Positions 18,924 through 28,055 of a stretch of DNA of 64,000 nt are shown piece by piece. The position numbers were made by a program, and so were the translations under genes. The notes under the pieces were generated by a model. It saw only the letters and a program-made list of their open reading frames with translations, did no database searches and had not been told where the DNA came from. Position 1 is the stretch's first letter. Every line of letters begins with the position of its first letter. The DNA comes from Versatilivorator sp963663845 (lineage in GTDB: Bacteria > Acidobacteriota > Terriglobia > Versatilivoradales > Versatilivoraceae), in contig OY760650.2 in the NCBI GenBank assembly GCA_963663845.2, forward strand, positions 186,001 through 250,000. The letters run 5' to 3'.

Positions 18924-20192
18924 TCAGCCGCAATCCAGGTCGGCACGGCTGAATCGGACCCCCTCCAGGTTGCCCAGCACGGTGAGCGCTACCCGGCGTG
19001 TGTCGAAAACCGAACAGGCCAACGCCTGAACTTCATCCGCGGTCACTCGATCGATATTCAGAATCGTCTCCTGCGGCGGCGTGTAACCCCCGAAATAGAG
19101 TTCCTGCCGCGCCAGGTTGGACATGCGGCTGGAACTGGATTCCAGGCTCAGCAGCAGGCTCCCCTTCAGGTGATCCTTGGCGCGCCGGAGTTCTTCGTCA
19201 TCGACTCGTTGCTGCTTGAGGTCACGGAACTCCCGCACGATGGATCCGACCACTCTGCCCACGTTTTCGAGAGAGGTTCCGGCGAAGACCGACAGACAGC
19301 CGGTGTCCCGGAACGAACTCAACCCCGAGTAGACGGCATAGGCCAGGCCCTGTTTTTCCCTGATGTTCTGAAAGAGGCGGGAACTCATTCCGGCTCCCAG
19401 GATGGTGCTCAACAGGTAGAACCCGAACCGGTCCCGGTCGGCGAGGGCGCAGCCGGGCACGCCCAGGCAGATGTGGGCCTGTTCCAGCTCCTTCTTGGTG
19501 CGCAACGAGATGGGATTGCAAGGCTCGGCCGGGGCCGGGGCTCGCCCGTTCGACCGGCCTTCCAGGTGGCCGAAATGCTTCAGGGCCAGGTCCAGGATGT
19601 TGCGGTGGTCCAGGTGCCCCGCGGCCGAGACCACCAGTTGGTCCGGAGTGTAGTGCTCGCGGAAAAAATTCGCCACCCGGTCGCGGTCGAGACGGCTGAC
19701 CGTCCCTCGCGTTCCCAGGATGGGCCGTCCCAGCGGCTGGTTCCTCCAGAAGTTCTGGGTGAAGATCTCGCAAACCAGGTCGTCCGGACTGTCTTCCTCC
19801 ATCTTGATCTCCTCCAGGACCACCGAGCGCTCCCGCTCCATCTCGTCGGGATCGAACCGCGGATCGAGGACGAGATCCGAAAGGATGTCGAATGCCGTGG
19901 GAAGATGGTCATCCAGGACCTTGGCGCTGTAACAGGCGGTCTCCTTTCCGGTGAAGGCATCCAGGTGGCCGCCGATCGAGTCCACCTCCTTGGCGATCTG
20001 TTCGGCCGTGCGCCGCCGGGTGCCCTTGAAGAGCAGGTGCTCCACGAAATGGGCCACGCCGTTCAGTTCAGGGATCTCGCTGCGAGAGCCGGTCTTTACC
20101 CAGACTCCCAGGGAAACGGAACGGACATGAGGCATGCGCTCGGTGAGAACGGTGAGCCCATTGTCCAACACGTCCTTATTGACATTCTCCAT
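18924..20192 (-). CDS. M16 family zinc metallopeptidase (processing-peptidase-like)
   Basis: A 422-residue M16 peptidase. The inverted zinc motif HxxEH is present as AHFVEHLLFKGT, the distal Glu lies in a downstream block (VVLEEIKMEEDSPDD), and the C-terminal inactive-like domain ends with the conserved GAGMSSRLFQNIREKQGLAY. Such single-chain bacterial proteins resemble mitochondrial processing peptidase beta and Bacillus YmxG. The ATG at 20192 gives the normal length starting NKDVLDNGLTVLTERMP. It is the first gene of the long minus-strand transcript that continues into the MBL hydrolase and purB. Confidence 0.92.
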   Translation of the reverse strand: MENVNKDVLDNGLTVLTERMPHVRSVSLGVWVKTGSRSEIPELNGVAHFVEHLLFKGTRRRTAEQIAKEVDSIGGHLDAFTGKETACYSAKVLDDHLPTAFDILSDLVLDPRFDPDEMERERSVVLEEIKMEEDSPDDLVCEIFTQNFWRNQPLGRPILGTRGTVSRLDRDRVANFFREHYTPDQLVVSAAGHLDHRNILDLALKHFGHLEGRSNGRAPAPAEPCNPISLRTKKELEQAHICLGVPGCALADRDRFGFYLLSTILGAGMSSRLFQNIREKQGLAYAVYSGLSSFRDTGCLSVFAGTSLENVGRVVGSIVREFRDLKQQRVDDEELRRAKDHLKGSLLLSLESSSSRMSNLARQELYFGGYTPPQETILNIDRVTADEVQALACSVFDTRRVALTVLGNLEGVRFSRADLDCG

Positions 20193-20362
20193 GGAGTCCG
20201 TGTCCCGAGGGTGCGAACTGGATTGTTCCGGAAGACCCGAATGTGGCCGCGGCAGTGGGAAAATCGGTCGAGCCGCGCAGGTGATCGCTTGAGGCATGAA
20301 GCTAACACAACACCGGCGGGTTTTCAACGGCCTCAATAGCGGCGCCCCTGTTCCGCGGCCGA

Positions 20363-20392
20363 TTGCGCGAACTCCAACCCATCTGCTATGAT
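20363..20392 (+). promoter_or_regulatory. Candidate sigma70 promoter for rlmN
   Basis: TTGCGC (20363-20368) and TATGAT (20387-20392) are separated by 18 bp, about 45 bp ahead of the rlmN start codon. This is a reasonable match to the -35/-10 consensus. No experimental support. Confidence 0.45.
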
Positions 20393-20436
20393 CCCCATTC
20401 CAGCTTGAACCGATTGAAAACAGGAGACTTCCCGCC

Positions 20437-21543
20437 ATGGCCGCTTCCGGGAGCCAGCTCTTGGGGCTGACCGCCGACGAACTGGCTGCCCTGATGGTGG
20501 ATTGGGGCGAGCAACCCTATCACGGACGCCAGCTCTACGGGGCCCTCTACCGCCGAAGGCAATTGGACCCCGGGTCGATGACCGAACTCTCCAAGTCTCT
20601 GCGGCGGAAGCTCGAGAGCTGCGTCGTTTCCCTGCCCCGGCTGCAAAGGCGCCAGCGAGCGGCCGACGGCACCGAGAAATACCTGCTGGAGCTGACCGAC
20701 GGGGAAAAGATCGAGTGCGTCCTGATCCCGGAGGGAAAGCGCAACACCCTGTGTATTTCGACTCAGGCGGGCTGCCCTCTGGATTGCCGATTCTGCTTGA
20801 CGGCCATGCTGGGGTTCAGGCGCAACCTCGATCCGGCGGAGATCCTGGGGCAGATCCTCTACGTGCTGGGTGACAGAAACCTGGCCATAGGCTCGGAAGG
20901 GGATGGCAGCCGTCCCGCACTCACCAACCTGGTGCTGATGGGAATGGGCGAGCCCCTTCTCAATCTCGACAACGTCCTCAAGTCCCTGATCATCCTGGCC
21001 GATCCCGCGGGATTGGCTCTTTCTCCGCGCCGGATCACCCTGTCGACGGTGGGGCTGGTTCCCCAGATGAGGAGACTGGCTCGGGCGCCCGTCGCACCCA
21101 ACCTGGCCGTCTCGCTGTCCGCCACCACCGATGAGGTTCGGGACCGGCTGATGCCCATCAACCGAAGGTATCCCATCGAGGCCATCCTGCAGGCCTGCGC
21201 CGACTATCCTCTGAAAGGAAACCAGCGGCTGACATTCGAGTATGTCCTCATGGACGGAGTCAACGACAGCGACGACGATGCCCGGCGGCTGGTCAAACTG
21301 CTGGCCCACCTGCGGTCAAAGGTCAACCTGCTTCCGCTCAACCCCGGCAATGCCAACGGCTTGAGACCCTCCTCCCGCCAGCGGGTGAACCGCTTTCGGG
21401 AGATCCTCACCCGCAAGAGCCTGCCGGCTTATGTCCGGAAACCGAGAGGAATGGACATCTTTGCCGCCTGCGGCCAACTGCACCTGGCGGCCGATCAACC
21501 CTCCCGAACCACCCGCACCTCACGGCTGGAAACCAGCTCGTAG
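20437..21543 (+). CDS. rlmN: 23S rRNA/tRNA adenine-C2 methyltransferase
   Basis: A 368-residue radical SAM enzyme that methylates C2 of A2503 in 23S rRNA and A37 in some tRNAs. The cluster-binding CxxxCxxC reads GCPLDCRFCLTAM. GMGEPLLNLDNV and ISTQAGC are family blocks, and the resolving cysteine near the C-terminus lies in DIFAACGQLH. The N-terminal helical domain (PYHGRQLYGALYRR) is typical. It is divergent from the M16 gene, and its 3' end overlaps the convergent glycosyltransferase gene by 49 bp. Confidence 0.97.
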   Translation: MAASGSQLLGLTADELAALMVDWGEQPYHGRQLYGALYRRRQLDPGSMTELSKSLRRKLESCVVSLPRLQRRQRAADGTEKYLLELTDGEKIECVLIPEGKRNTLCISTQAGCPLDCRFCLTAMLGFRRNLDPAEILGQILYVLGDRNLAIGSEGDGSRPALTNLVLMGMGEPLLNLDNVLKSLIILADPAGLALSPRRITLSTVGLVPQMRRLARAPVAPNLAVSLSATTDEVRDRLMPINRRYPIEAILQACADYPLKGNQRLTFEYVLMDGVNDSDDDARRLVKLLAHLRSKVNLLPLNPGNANGLRPSSRQRVNRFREILTRKSLPAYVRKPRGMDIFAACGQLHLAADQPSRTTRTSRLETSS

Positions 21544-22718
21544 CGCACCCGGCGCCAGACGATGGTGGAGGTGAACAGGGAGACCGCCAGGTTGCAGGCC
21601 GTCAGCGTCGCCGCCAGCGGCCCCAGAAACAGGTACCCCCAAAAGTCTCGCTTGAGCCTCTCTTGCTGCTCGGGGCGGATCCGCCGGATCATTCTCCAGC
21701 GGAACAGACCGCGAACGGCCCCCAGCAACCAGACCACCCCCAACAGGAGCAGCAACGCGCCGCCCTCCAGCCAGCGGATCTCGATCGCTCCCCCCGCCCC
21801 GAGGGCCCACGCCAGCAGCTCACCCACCGTCCACCACCAGAACCAGACGAAGGGCCACTCCGAGAGCAGCGCCAACCTCCAGCGGCCTGGCGAGTAGACC
21901 TTGGTGATGATGACTTGGCGCGCGGACCATTCCAGCAGCTCTCTCCAGGTGCAGTCTCCGTGGGTGGCCACCAGGCAGCGAGGTTGAAAGTGGACCCGAA
22001 GGCCCGCCGCATTCACCGCCTCCGTGAGGGAAAAGTCGTCACTGACGGAATGCTTCCAGAATGCCGGCACGTCCACCGCCGCAAAGGTCGACCGCCGGAT
22101 GGCCATCGAGCCTCCCCAGGCGAAGTTGTGGCGGTGCCCCCCCAGCAGCGTGGCTATGGAGCTGTTCCAGGTGGCCCGCAGAAGGCTGGCCAGGTTTCCG
22201 CTGCGGGGGAAGAACCACCGGTATCCGGTGGAGGCTCCGATTTCGGGGTCCCTCAAGGGGGACAGGAGGTCCCGCAGCCACTGCCGGTGAGGCCGCCCGT
22301 CCGAATCTGCAAAAACCAGGACCTCCGAATCCGGATCCGCCTGGTCCAGCGCCCGCAGGAGGTTGTGCACCTTCTCTCCGCGCTGGTTCGAGTGCCCGGA
22401 CACCACGAACTTGACCCGCCGTCCGGGAAATTTCCGGGCCGCCCGGCGCAGGTCCGCCAGCGAGGGATCGGACTCGGTGGAGGTCACGAAGAGGACCTCG
22501 TAGTCTTCAAACTCCTGATCCAGGACGGCCTCCATGTTCTCCTGCAACTCGAAATCGGTCCCCTTGCAGGGAACGATCACGGAAGCCGGAGGCGTCCAGG
22601 CGGGCGGCGCTGGTGACAACCGGCGGTCGAGGTAGCGCCGGTAGCTCAGGCTGTGCCAGGCGCCGAGCAAGCCCTTGAGGAGAACCACTCCGGCAAGAAG
22701 GAGGAAAAGCAGGTCCAT
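21495..22718 (-). CDS. Ceramide-glucosyltransferase-like (GT21/GT2) glycosyltransferase
   Basis: A 407-residue membrane-bound family-2-fold glycosyltransferase. After an N-terminal membrane anchor comes PPASVIVPCKGTD, then the metal-binding D2 block VLVFADSDGRPH, then D3 in HSVSDDFSLTEAV, and the acceptor motif as RQVIITKVYSPGRW. That order (D, D, D, (Q/R)xxRW) is the GT21/HpnI pattern. Several C-terminal hydrophobic segments follow. It likely transfers a sugar from a UDP-sugar onto a membrane lipid. Its 3' end overlaps rlmN by 49 bp (convergent). Confidence 0.85.
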   Translation of the reverse strand: MDLLFLLLAGVVLLKGLLGAWHSLSYRRYLDRRLSPAPPAWTPPASVIVPCKGTDFELQENMEAVLDQEFEDYEVLFVTSTESDPSLADLRRAARKFPGRRVKFVVSGHSNQRGEKVHNLLRALDQADPDSEVLVFADSDGRPHRQWLRDLLSPLRDPEIGASTGYRWFFPRSGNLASLLRATWNSSIATLLGGHRHNFAWGGSMAIRRSTFAAVDVPAFWKHSVSDDFSLTEAVNAAGLRVHFQPRCLVATHGDCTWRELLEWSARQVIITKVYSPGRWRLALLSEWPFVWFWWWTVGELLAWALGAGGAIEIRWLEGGALLLLLGVVWLLGAVRGLFRWRMIRRIRPEQQERLKRDFWGYLFLGPLAATLTACNLAVSLFTSTIVWRRVRYELVSSREVRVVREG

Positions 22719-22757
22719 GAAGGAGGAGTCGCGGACTTGGGTCGGGGGGAGACGGGG

Positions 22758-23825
22758 CTACTCCCAGCGAAAGACCTTCACCGCCGCCCAGATCGAGACG
22801 ATGCTCCACAATCCCAGGCCGGCCGCCTGGAGCCAAAGACTCGGAAGCGTCGCGCCTTCCAGCACAATGCTTCGCATGCCGTCAGCCAGGTAGGTCAGGG
22901 GGAAGAACTCGGTGACCAGCCGTACCGCCTCGGGCAGATTGGAGCGGCTGAAGAAAACCCCCGAGAGGAGCATCATGGGCAGCGACACCACGTTGGCCAG
23001 GGGGACGACCTGATCTTCGGTCCTGGCGATGCCGGCCAGGAAGAAGCCGATGGCCAGGAATACGGCTCCCCCCAGCAGACCCATGGCGAAGAGATCCAGC
23101 AGCCGTCCCATGAACTGCAGGTCGAAGAAGACGATCCCCACCCCGACCAGGACGACGATTTGCGCCAGCAGGACCATCAGCCGCATGGTCACCTGGGCCG
23201 CAATGAAGTCCTGGGGTCTCATGGGAGTCACCGACAGGCGGCGAAGCACCCCCCGTTTGCGGAGCGAAACGAACCCGAAGGCCACCCCGAATATGCCGCT
23301 CTGCATGATGGCCAGCGACAGCACCCCGGGAAGCAGGAAGTCGATATAGCTGGAGCGGCGGGCGGCTACCGGTTGGAGAGTCATTGGAACTCGATCCGGC
23401 GCCGAATGCATCCCGAAAGTGTCATCGTCCAGCACCTTGCGCAGGATAAGCAGCCCCAACTGAGTCTCCTCGGGCGCGCCGTCATTGACCAGGACCCTCA
23501 GCGCCGTCCCCTTGGCGGCATCGAACTCCTCGGGAAGGACGAGAACCAGGTGACGCTTTCCGGCCGTGAGCTGCTCCACCTCGGAGCTTTCCGCCCCACG
23601 GGTGACCTGAACCGTCCGGACCTCCCCGAGCCTCCCGGCGAGCCGCTCGGCCGACTCATCCTTCCCGCCCGCCACTCCGATCCGGATTTTCTCCAGACCC
23701 TCGAAGCTGACGAATCCGAACAGGAAGACCATGAAGAGCGGCAGCAACAGGGTCCAGATGATGGCTTCCTTCTGGCGGAGGAACATCTTCAGCGACGCCA
23801 CCGTCAATTTCCACCAAAGCCGCAT
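22758..23825 (-). CDS. ABC-2 type exporter permease
   Basis: A 355-residue ABC-2 permease: one N-terminal membrane helix (IIWTLLLPLFMVFLFGF), a large extracytoplasmic domain (about residues 45-165), then five helices in the C-terminal half containing LRRLSVTPMRPQDFIAAQ and the family-typical LPMMLLSGVFFSRSNLPE followed by PLTYLADGMRSI. It begins 6 bp after the ATPase gene's stop codon, so the two form one exporter (NodJ/YadH/YhhJ-like). The cargo is unknown. Confidence 0.92.
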   Translation of the reverse strand: MRLWWKLTVASLKMFLRQKEAIIWTLLLPLFMVFLFGFVSFEGLEKIRIGVAGGKDESAERLAGRLGEVRTVQVTRGAESSEVEQLTAGKRHLVLVLPEEFDAAKGTALRVLVNDGAPEETQLGLLILRKVLDDDTFGMHSAPDRVPMTLQPVAARRSSYIDFLLPGVLSLAIMQSGIFGVAFGFVSLRKRGVLRRLSVTPMRPQDFIAAQVTMRLMVLLAQIVVLVGVGIVFFDLQFMGRLLDLFAMGLLGGAVFLAIGFFLAGIARTEDQVVPLANVVSLPMMLLSGVFFSRSNLPEAVRLVTEFFPLTYLADGMRSIVLEGATLPSLWLQAAGLGLWSIVSIWAAVKVFRWE

Positions 23826-23831
23826 AGGGGG

Positions 23832-24593
23832 TTATTCCTCCTGCAAGGCGTGGCCGGTGAGGTGGAGAAAGACGTCCTCCAGGTTGGCCAGCCGCTCCAC
23901 CCGCTCCTTCTTGAATCCGGATGCCAACAGGTCGCCGATGAGGTTCCGGGGAGGCGCGTCGGCAACGATCCTCCCCCGGTCCATGATGGCCACTCGATCG
24001 CACAACTCTTCGGCCTCTTCCATGTAGTGCGTCGTCAGGACCACCGTCTTGCCTTCGGAGCGGATTCTGCGAATCACTCCCCAGAGGTGGCGTCGAGCCT
24101 GAGGGTCCAGTCCGGTGGTGGGCTCGTCCAGAAATACCAGCAGCGGATCGTTCACCAGGGAGGCGGCGATGGAGAAACGCTGCTGCTGCCCCCCCGAGAG
24201 CTGTTCCACCTGAGCCTTGGCGCGATCCTGCAGGTCCACCTCGCCCAACAGTTGCATGGGATCGACCGGCCGGCCGTAGAGTTCTCCCAACAGCAGCAGC
24301 AACTCCTTCAGGTCGAGTTTCTGGAAAAAGGAGGCCGACTGGAGCTGAACGCCAATCCGCTGCTGAACCTGGCGCGGGTGCCTGCCGACGTCCAGTCCAT
24401 CCAGAACGACCGTCCCGGCATCGATGGGCCTCAGCGTCTCGATCATTTCCAGAGTGGAGGTCTTTCCGGCGCCGTTGGGACCCAGGATGCCGAAGATTTC
24501 CTGGCGATGGACCGAAAAGCTGACCCGGTCGACGGCGACCAGGTCTCCGTATCTCTTGCACAGGTTGTCGACAGCCAGAATCACCGATGACAC
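23832..24593 (-). CDS. ABC transporter ATP-binding protein
   Basis: The ATPase partner of the ABC-2 permease, about 253 residues. Walker A is GPNGAGKTS, the Q-loop is in IGVQLQSASFF, the signature is QLSGGQQQRFS, Walker B is LLVFLDEPTTGLDP, and the switch His is in VLTTHYMEEAEEL. I place the start at the GTG at 24593; the open frame continues upstream only through a tandem-repeat hairpin element and is not credible as protein. Another GTG at 24584 is possible. It is divergent from the prolyl oligopeptidase. Confidence 0.93.
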   Translation of the reverse strand: MSSVILAVDNLCKRYGDLVAVDRVSFSVHRQEIFGILGPNGAGKTSTLEMIETLRPIDAGTVVLDGLDVGRHPRQVQQRIGVQLQSASFFQKLDLKELLLLLGELYGRPVDPMQLLGEVDLQDRAKAQVEQLSGGQQQRFSIAASLVNDPLLVFLDEPTTGLDPQARRHLWGVIRRIRSEGKTVVLTTHYMEEAEELCDRVAIMDRGRIVADAPPRNLIGDLLASGFKKERVERLANLEDVFLHLTGHALQEE

Positions 24594-24965
24594 TTGTCTC
24601 GAATTCCCCTGTTTCACCCTGTATGAGCCGCCCCCTCGTATGGAAGGGCTTTGCGGGTAGGCGAAAAGTGAAGAGTGGAGAGTGGAGAGTGGAGAGTGGA
24701 GAGCGGTTCGTGGAGGCTTTCGGGAACAGGCAAGCTCCCGATGACCTCGTTGCGCTTTCTTGAAAGACTTCGCCGAGATCGACAAATTGCTTGACGTGTC
24801 GATTAAATCACTCTCCACTCTGCACTCTCCACTCTCCACTCTCCACTACAGGGATTTGCCCTCTGACGGACCCTGCGGTATTTTAGTCGGAGGTCCCGGC
24901 AGCCCGTCCGGCAACCCGACCCTGGTCAAACGGGACGGCGCCGATTCCCAACTTCAGGATTTCCC
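24594..24965. other. Intergenic region holding an R3 hairpin element
   Basis: The 372 bp between the divergent ABC ATPase and oligopeptidase genes contain no credible gene. Most of it (24667-24847) is a tandem-repeat hairpin element, listed separately. The remainder should hold both promoters, but I see no convincing consensus. Confidence 0.6.
24667..24847. repeat. R3 element: inverted pair of 7-bp tandem repeats (copy a)
   Basis: The left arm (about 24667-24703) is about four tandem GAGAGTG units; the right arm (about 24809-24847) is the same unit in reverse complement (CACTCTC). The intervening ~105 bp contain TTGCTTGACGTGTCGATTAAAT just before the right arm. A second element at 51623-51811 has the same plan and a related spacer (TTGCTGAACGTGTCGATCGAAT) but a drifted repeat unit. 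It can fold into a very long hairpin. Confidence 0.75.
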
Positions 24966-27176
24966 ATGAAACACCCGCTCGCCCTCCTGGTTGTCCTCGT
25001 GGCGGCACTGTCCCTGGGAGGGTTGGCGGCGGCGATCATGCAATCACGGCCCCATGCCTCAAGCCCCTCGTCCGAAGATCGCCCGCTTGCCTACCCCAAG
25101 GCCAGAAAGGCCGACCAGGTCGACCGCTACCACGGCGTCGACGTCCCGGACCCCTACCGCTGGCTCGAAACCCCGGATTCGCAAGAAACCCGTTCCTGGA
25201 TTCAGGCCCAGAATGCGCTGACTTTCCGATACCTGGGCAAAATATCCCAGCGGGCGCCCATCAGGAGAAAGCTGGAGCGGCTGTGGAACTACGAGCGCTA
25301 CAGCGTGCCTCACAAGGAAGGCGGCCGCTACTTCTACCGAAAGAACGACGGTCTGCAGAACCAAAGCGTGCTCTACACGGTGGCCGGCCTGACCGGAAAG
25401 CCGCGTGTGCTGCTGGACCCCAACCGGCTTTCCGATCAAGGGACCATCGCCCTGGCCAACTACTCCATCAGCCCTGATGGCCGTTTCATGGCCTACGGTC
25501 TCTCAACCTCCGGTTCGGATTGGATGGATTGGAAGATTCGAGAGGTCTCGACAGGCAAGGACTTGAAGGAGAAACTGCGTTGGATCAAGTTCTCCGGAGC
25601 CTCATGGGACCGCGACAATCGGGGATTCTACTACAGCCGCTACGATGAACCCAAGGGAACTCCCGGCCCGGCGGACACCCACTACCATCAGAAACTCTAC
25701 TACCATCGGATCGGCAGGCCCCAGTCCGAGGACGTGCTGATTTATGAGCGTCCCGACCGGAAGGAATGGGGCTTCAGTCCCCAGGTCACCGAAGACGGGA
25801 AGTACCTGGTCATTCACGTCTGGAATGGGACCGACAGGCGAAATCGTGTCTATGTCCAGTCCCTTGAAGGCGCGACCTCGGAGGTCGCTCCCCTGCTGGA
25901 CGACTTCGACGCTTCCTACCGCTTCATCGGGAACGAGGGTCCCCTTTTCTGGTTCAGTACCGACCTGGAGGCTCCACGCGGGCGAGTGATTGCGGTGGAT
26001 ATCCGAAGGCCGGGCCGGTCACACTGGCGGGAAGTCATCCCCGAGATGGCCGAAACACTGGAACAGGTGAGCCTGGTCAACCATCGGTTCATCGCCACCT
26101 ACCTCAAGGACGCCAACTCCCGGGTGCGGCTCTTCGGGATCGAGGGACAGTCCGCCGGCGCCATCGACCTTCCCGGCCTCGGCACCGTCACCGGCTTCGA
26201 CGGCAGGAAGGACGACTCGGAATCCTTCTTCGGTTTTGCGGGCTTCACCACTCCCCTGACCATTTTCCACCAGGACCTCGAATCGGGTGAGCGCCGGCTC
26301 TTCCGGGAGCCGAGCGTCGATTTCGACGCCCGCGCCTATGAGACCCGGCAGGTCTTCTTTCGAAGCAAAGACGGGACCCGAATCCCGATGTTTCTGACTC
26401 ACCGCAAGGACCTCTCGAGGGAGCGGACGCACCCAACCTTCCTGTACGGCTACGGGGGGTTCAACATTTCCCTGACCCCCTACTTCTCCGTCTCCAACCT
26501 GGTCTGGCTGGAGCTGGGGGGCGTGTTGGCCGTCCCCAATCTGAGGGGAGGAGGCGAGTACGGAGAGGCCTGGCACAGGGCCGGAACCAAGGAGAAGAAG
26601 CAGAACGTCTTCGATGACTTCATTGCGGCCGCCGAATGGCTGATACGGCGCGGATACACCCGTCCCTCCCAATTGGCCATCGGCGGGCGCAGCAACGGAG
26701 GGCTGCTGGTGGGAGCCGTCATGACCCAGCGGCCGGAGCTGTTCGGCGCGGCGCTGCCGGCCGTCGGGGTGCTGGACATGCTGCGTTTCCAAGAATTCAC
26801 CATCGGATGGGCCTGGGTTTCGGACTACGGCTCCTCCGAGGACCCCCAGCAGTTCAAGGCGCTGCTGGCTTACTCCCCGCTTCACAACCTTCGGCGCGGC
26901 GCCCGCTACCCGCCCACCCTCATCACCACCGCCGACCATGACGACCGGGTGGTTCCGGCCCACAGCTACAAGTTCGCCGCCGCCCTGCAGGAGGCCCAGG
27001 GGGGCGAGGCGCCCGTGCTCATCCGCATCGAGACCCAGGCCGGCCATGGAGCCGGCAAGCCCACTCGCAAGGTCATCGAGGAAGTGGCCGATCAGTGGGG
27101 CTTCCTGGTTCACACCCTGAAGATGGACCTGTCCGATCTGGAGGCGGAGGACTCCTCCCCGACCGGAAAGAACTGA
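24966..27176 (+). CDS. Prolyl oligopeptidase family S9A serine peptidase
   Basis: A 736-residue S9A prolyl oligopeptidase with an N-terminal signal/anchor (about residues 5-24). The seven-bladed propeller occupies roughly residues 90-450; early text VDRYHGVDVPDPYRWLE is the family N-terminus. The catalytic triad is visible: Ser in GGRSNGGLLVGA, Asp in DHDDRVVP, His in QAGHGAGKP. The enzyme cleaves short proline-containing peptides, here probably in the periplasm. Its stop codon overlaps the start of the next gene by one base (TGATG), so the two are translationally coupled. Confidence 0.95.
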   Translation: MKHPLALLVVLVAALSLGGLAAAIMQSRPHASSPSSEDRPLAYPKARKADQVDRYHGVDVPDPYRWLETPDSQETRSWIQAQNALTFRYLGKISQRAPIRRKLERLWNYERYSVPHKEGGRYFYRKNDGLQNQSVLYTVAGLTGKPRVLLDPNRLSDQGTIALANYSISPDGRFMAYGLSTSGSDWMDWKIREVSTGKDLKEKLRWIKFSGASWDRDNRGFYYSRYDEPKGTPGPADTHYHQKLYYHRIGRPQSEDVLIYERPDRKEWGFSPQVTEDGKYLVIHVWNGTDRRNRVYVQSLEGATSEVAPLLDDFDASYRFIGNEGPLFWFSTDLEAPRGRVIAVDIRRPGRSHWREVIPEMAETLEQVSLVNHRFIATYLKDANSRVRLFGIEGQSAGAIDLPGLGTVTGFDGRKDDSESFFGFAGFTTPLTIFHQDLESGERRLFREPSVDFDARAYETRQVFFRSKDGTRIPMFLTHRKDLSRERTHPTFLYGYGGFNISLTPYFSVSNLVWLELGGVLAVPNLRGGGEYGEAWHRAGTKEKKQNVFDDFIAAAEWLIRRGYTRPSQLAIGGRSNGGLLVGAVMTQRPELFGAALPAVGVLDMLRFQEFTIGWAWVSDYGSSEDPQQFKALLAYSPLHNLRRGARYPPTLITTADHDDRVVPAHSYKFAAALQEAQGGEAPVLIRIETQAGHGAGKPTRKVIEEVADQWGFLVHTLKMDLSDLEAEDSSPTGKN

Positions 27177-28033
27177 TGGCGACCTCCCAACCCGACCTCT
27201 CCTTCCTCTGGCCGCTGCTGAAAGGCCTGTTGGTGATCTATGTGGTCCTGCTTGGAAGCGTCTACCTGTTCCAGAGGAAACTCCAGTACTTCCCCAACGC
27301 CGATCCTGTTCCCCTGCCGCAGGGAGAGGTATATCGAGGACTTCAAGAGGTCGAGCTGGAAACAGAGGACGGCATCCGGTTGCTGAGCTGGCACTGGCCG
27401 GGAGACGGGCCGCTCACCCTGGTCTATTTCAGTGGCAACGGCGGCAACCGCGCCGATCGCCTGGAGTGGGCGCGGGACTTTCACCGCCTGGGCTACGGCC
27501 TCTTCCTGCTGGAATACCGGGGATATGGAGGCAACCCGGGAACTCCCTCCGAAACGGGTCTCTATCGGGACGCCCAGGCAGCCCTGGACTGGCTCTCCAG
27601 GGACCCGGGGCGAAAACTGGCTTACCTCGGTGAGTCGCTGGGGTCCGGGGTGGCGGTGGAGATGGCGACCCGGGTTGCTCCGGCCGGACTCATCATCCAG
27701 TCGGGTTTCTCGTCGGCGGCCGATGTCGGCAGACACAGGTATCCCCTTCTGCCGGTGGGCCTGTTGATGAAGGACCCTTTCGATTCTCTGCCCAAGATCA
27801 GGGGCCTGAGCTGCCCCCTGCTGGCCATTCACGGCGACCGGGACAGGACGGTCCCCCTCTCCCTGGGACGGGCGCTCTTTGAAGCGGCCCCGGAGCCCAA
27901 GGAGTGGCTGCCGGTTCCCGGCGCCGCCCACAACGACGTGTCGGTTGTCGGGGGACAATCCTATTGGAAGAAGATCGACGACTTCCTGCAAGAAGTCTCC
28001 GGCAGTGGGCCGGAAAGCGAGGCTGCGCCTTAG
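27176..28033 (+). CDS. Membrane-anchored alpha/beta hydrolase (ABHD13/YfhR-like)
   Basis: A 285-residue serine hydrolase with one N-terminal membrane anchor (about residues 14-33, ending FQRKLQYFP, the family hallmark). The oxyanion segment is VYFSGNGGN, the nucleophile elbow is LGESLGSGVA, the Asp is in AIHGDRDRTVP and the His in PGAAHNDV. The ATG at 27176 overlaps the TGA of the upstream peptidase by one base. It probably acts on lipids or acylated substrates at the membrane; the specificity is unknown. Confidence 0.88.
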   Translation: MATSQPDLSFLWPLLKGLLVIYVVLLGSVYLFQRKLQYFPNADPVPLPQGEVYRGLQEVELETEDGIRLLSWHWPGDGPLTLVYFSGNGGNRADRLEWARDFHRLGYGLFLLEYRGYGGNPGTPSETGLYRDAQAALDWLSRDPGRKLAYLGESLGSGVAVEMATRVAPAGLIIQSGFSSAADVGRHRYPLLPVGLLMKDPFDSLPKIRGLSCPLLAIHGDRDRTVPLSLGRALFEAAPEPKEWLPVPGAAHNDVSVVGGQSYWKKIDDFLQEVSGSGPESEAAP

Positions 28034-28055
28034 CCCGCAAGCGTTGAAAGGAAAC

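Noticed and set aside
24594..24839. Upstream extension of the ABC ATPase
   Set aside because: The extension translates the R3 tandem repeats and has no family similarity; the ATPase domain starts near 24593.
24667..24847. Tandem repeats resembling a CRISPR array
   Set aside because: The period is only 7 bp, units are contiguous with no unique spacers, and the second arm is an inverse copy. It is a minisatellite hairpin.
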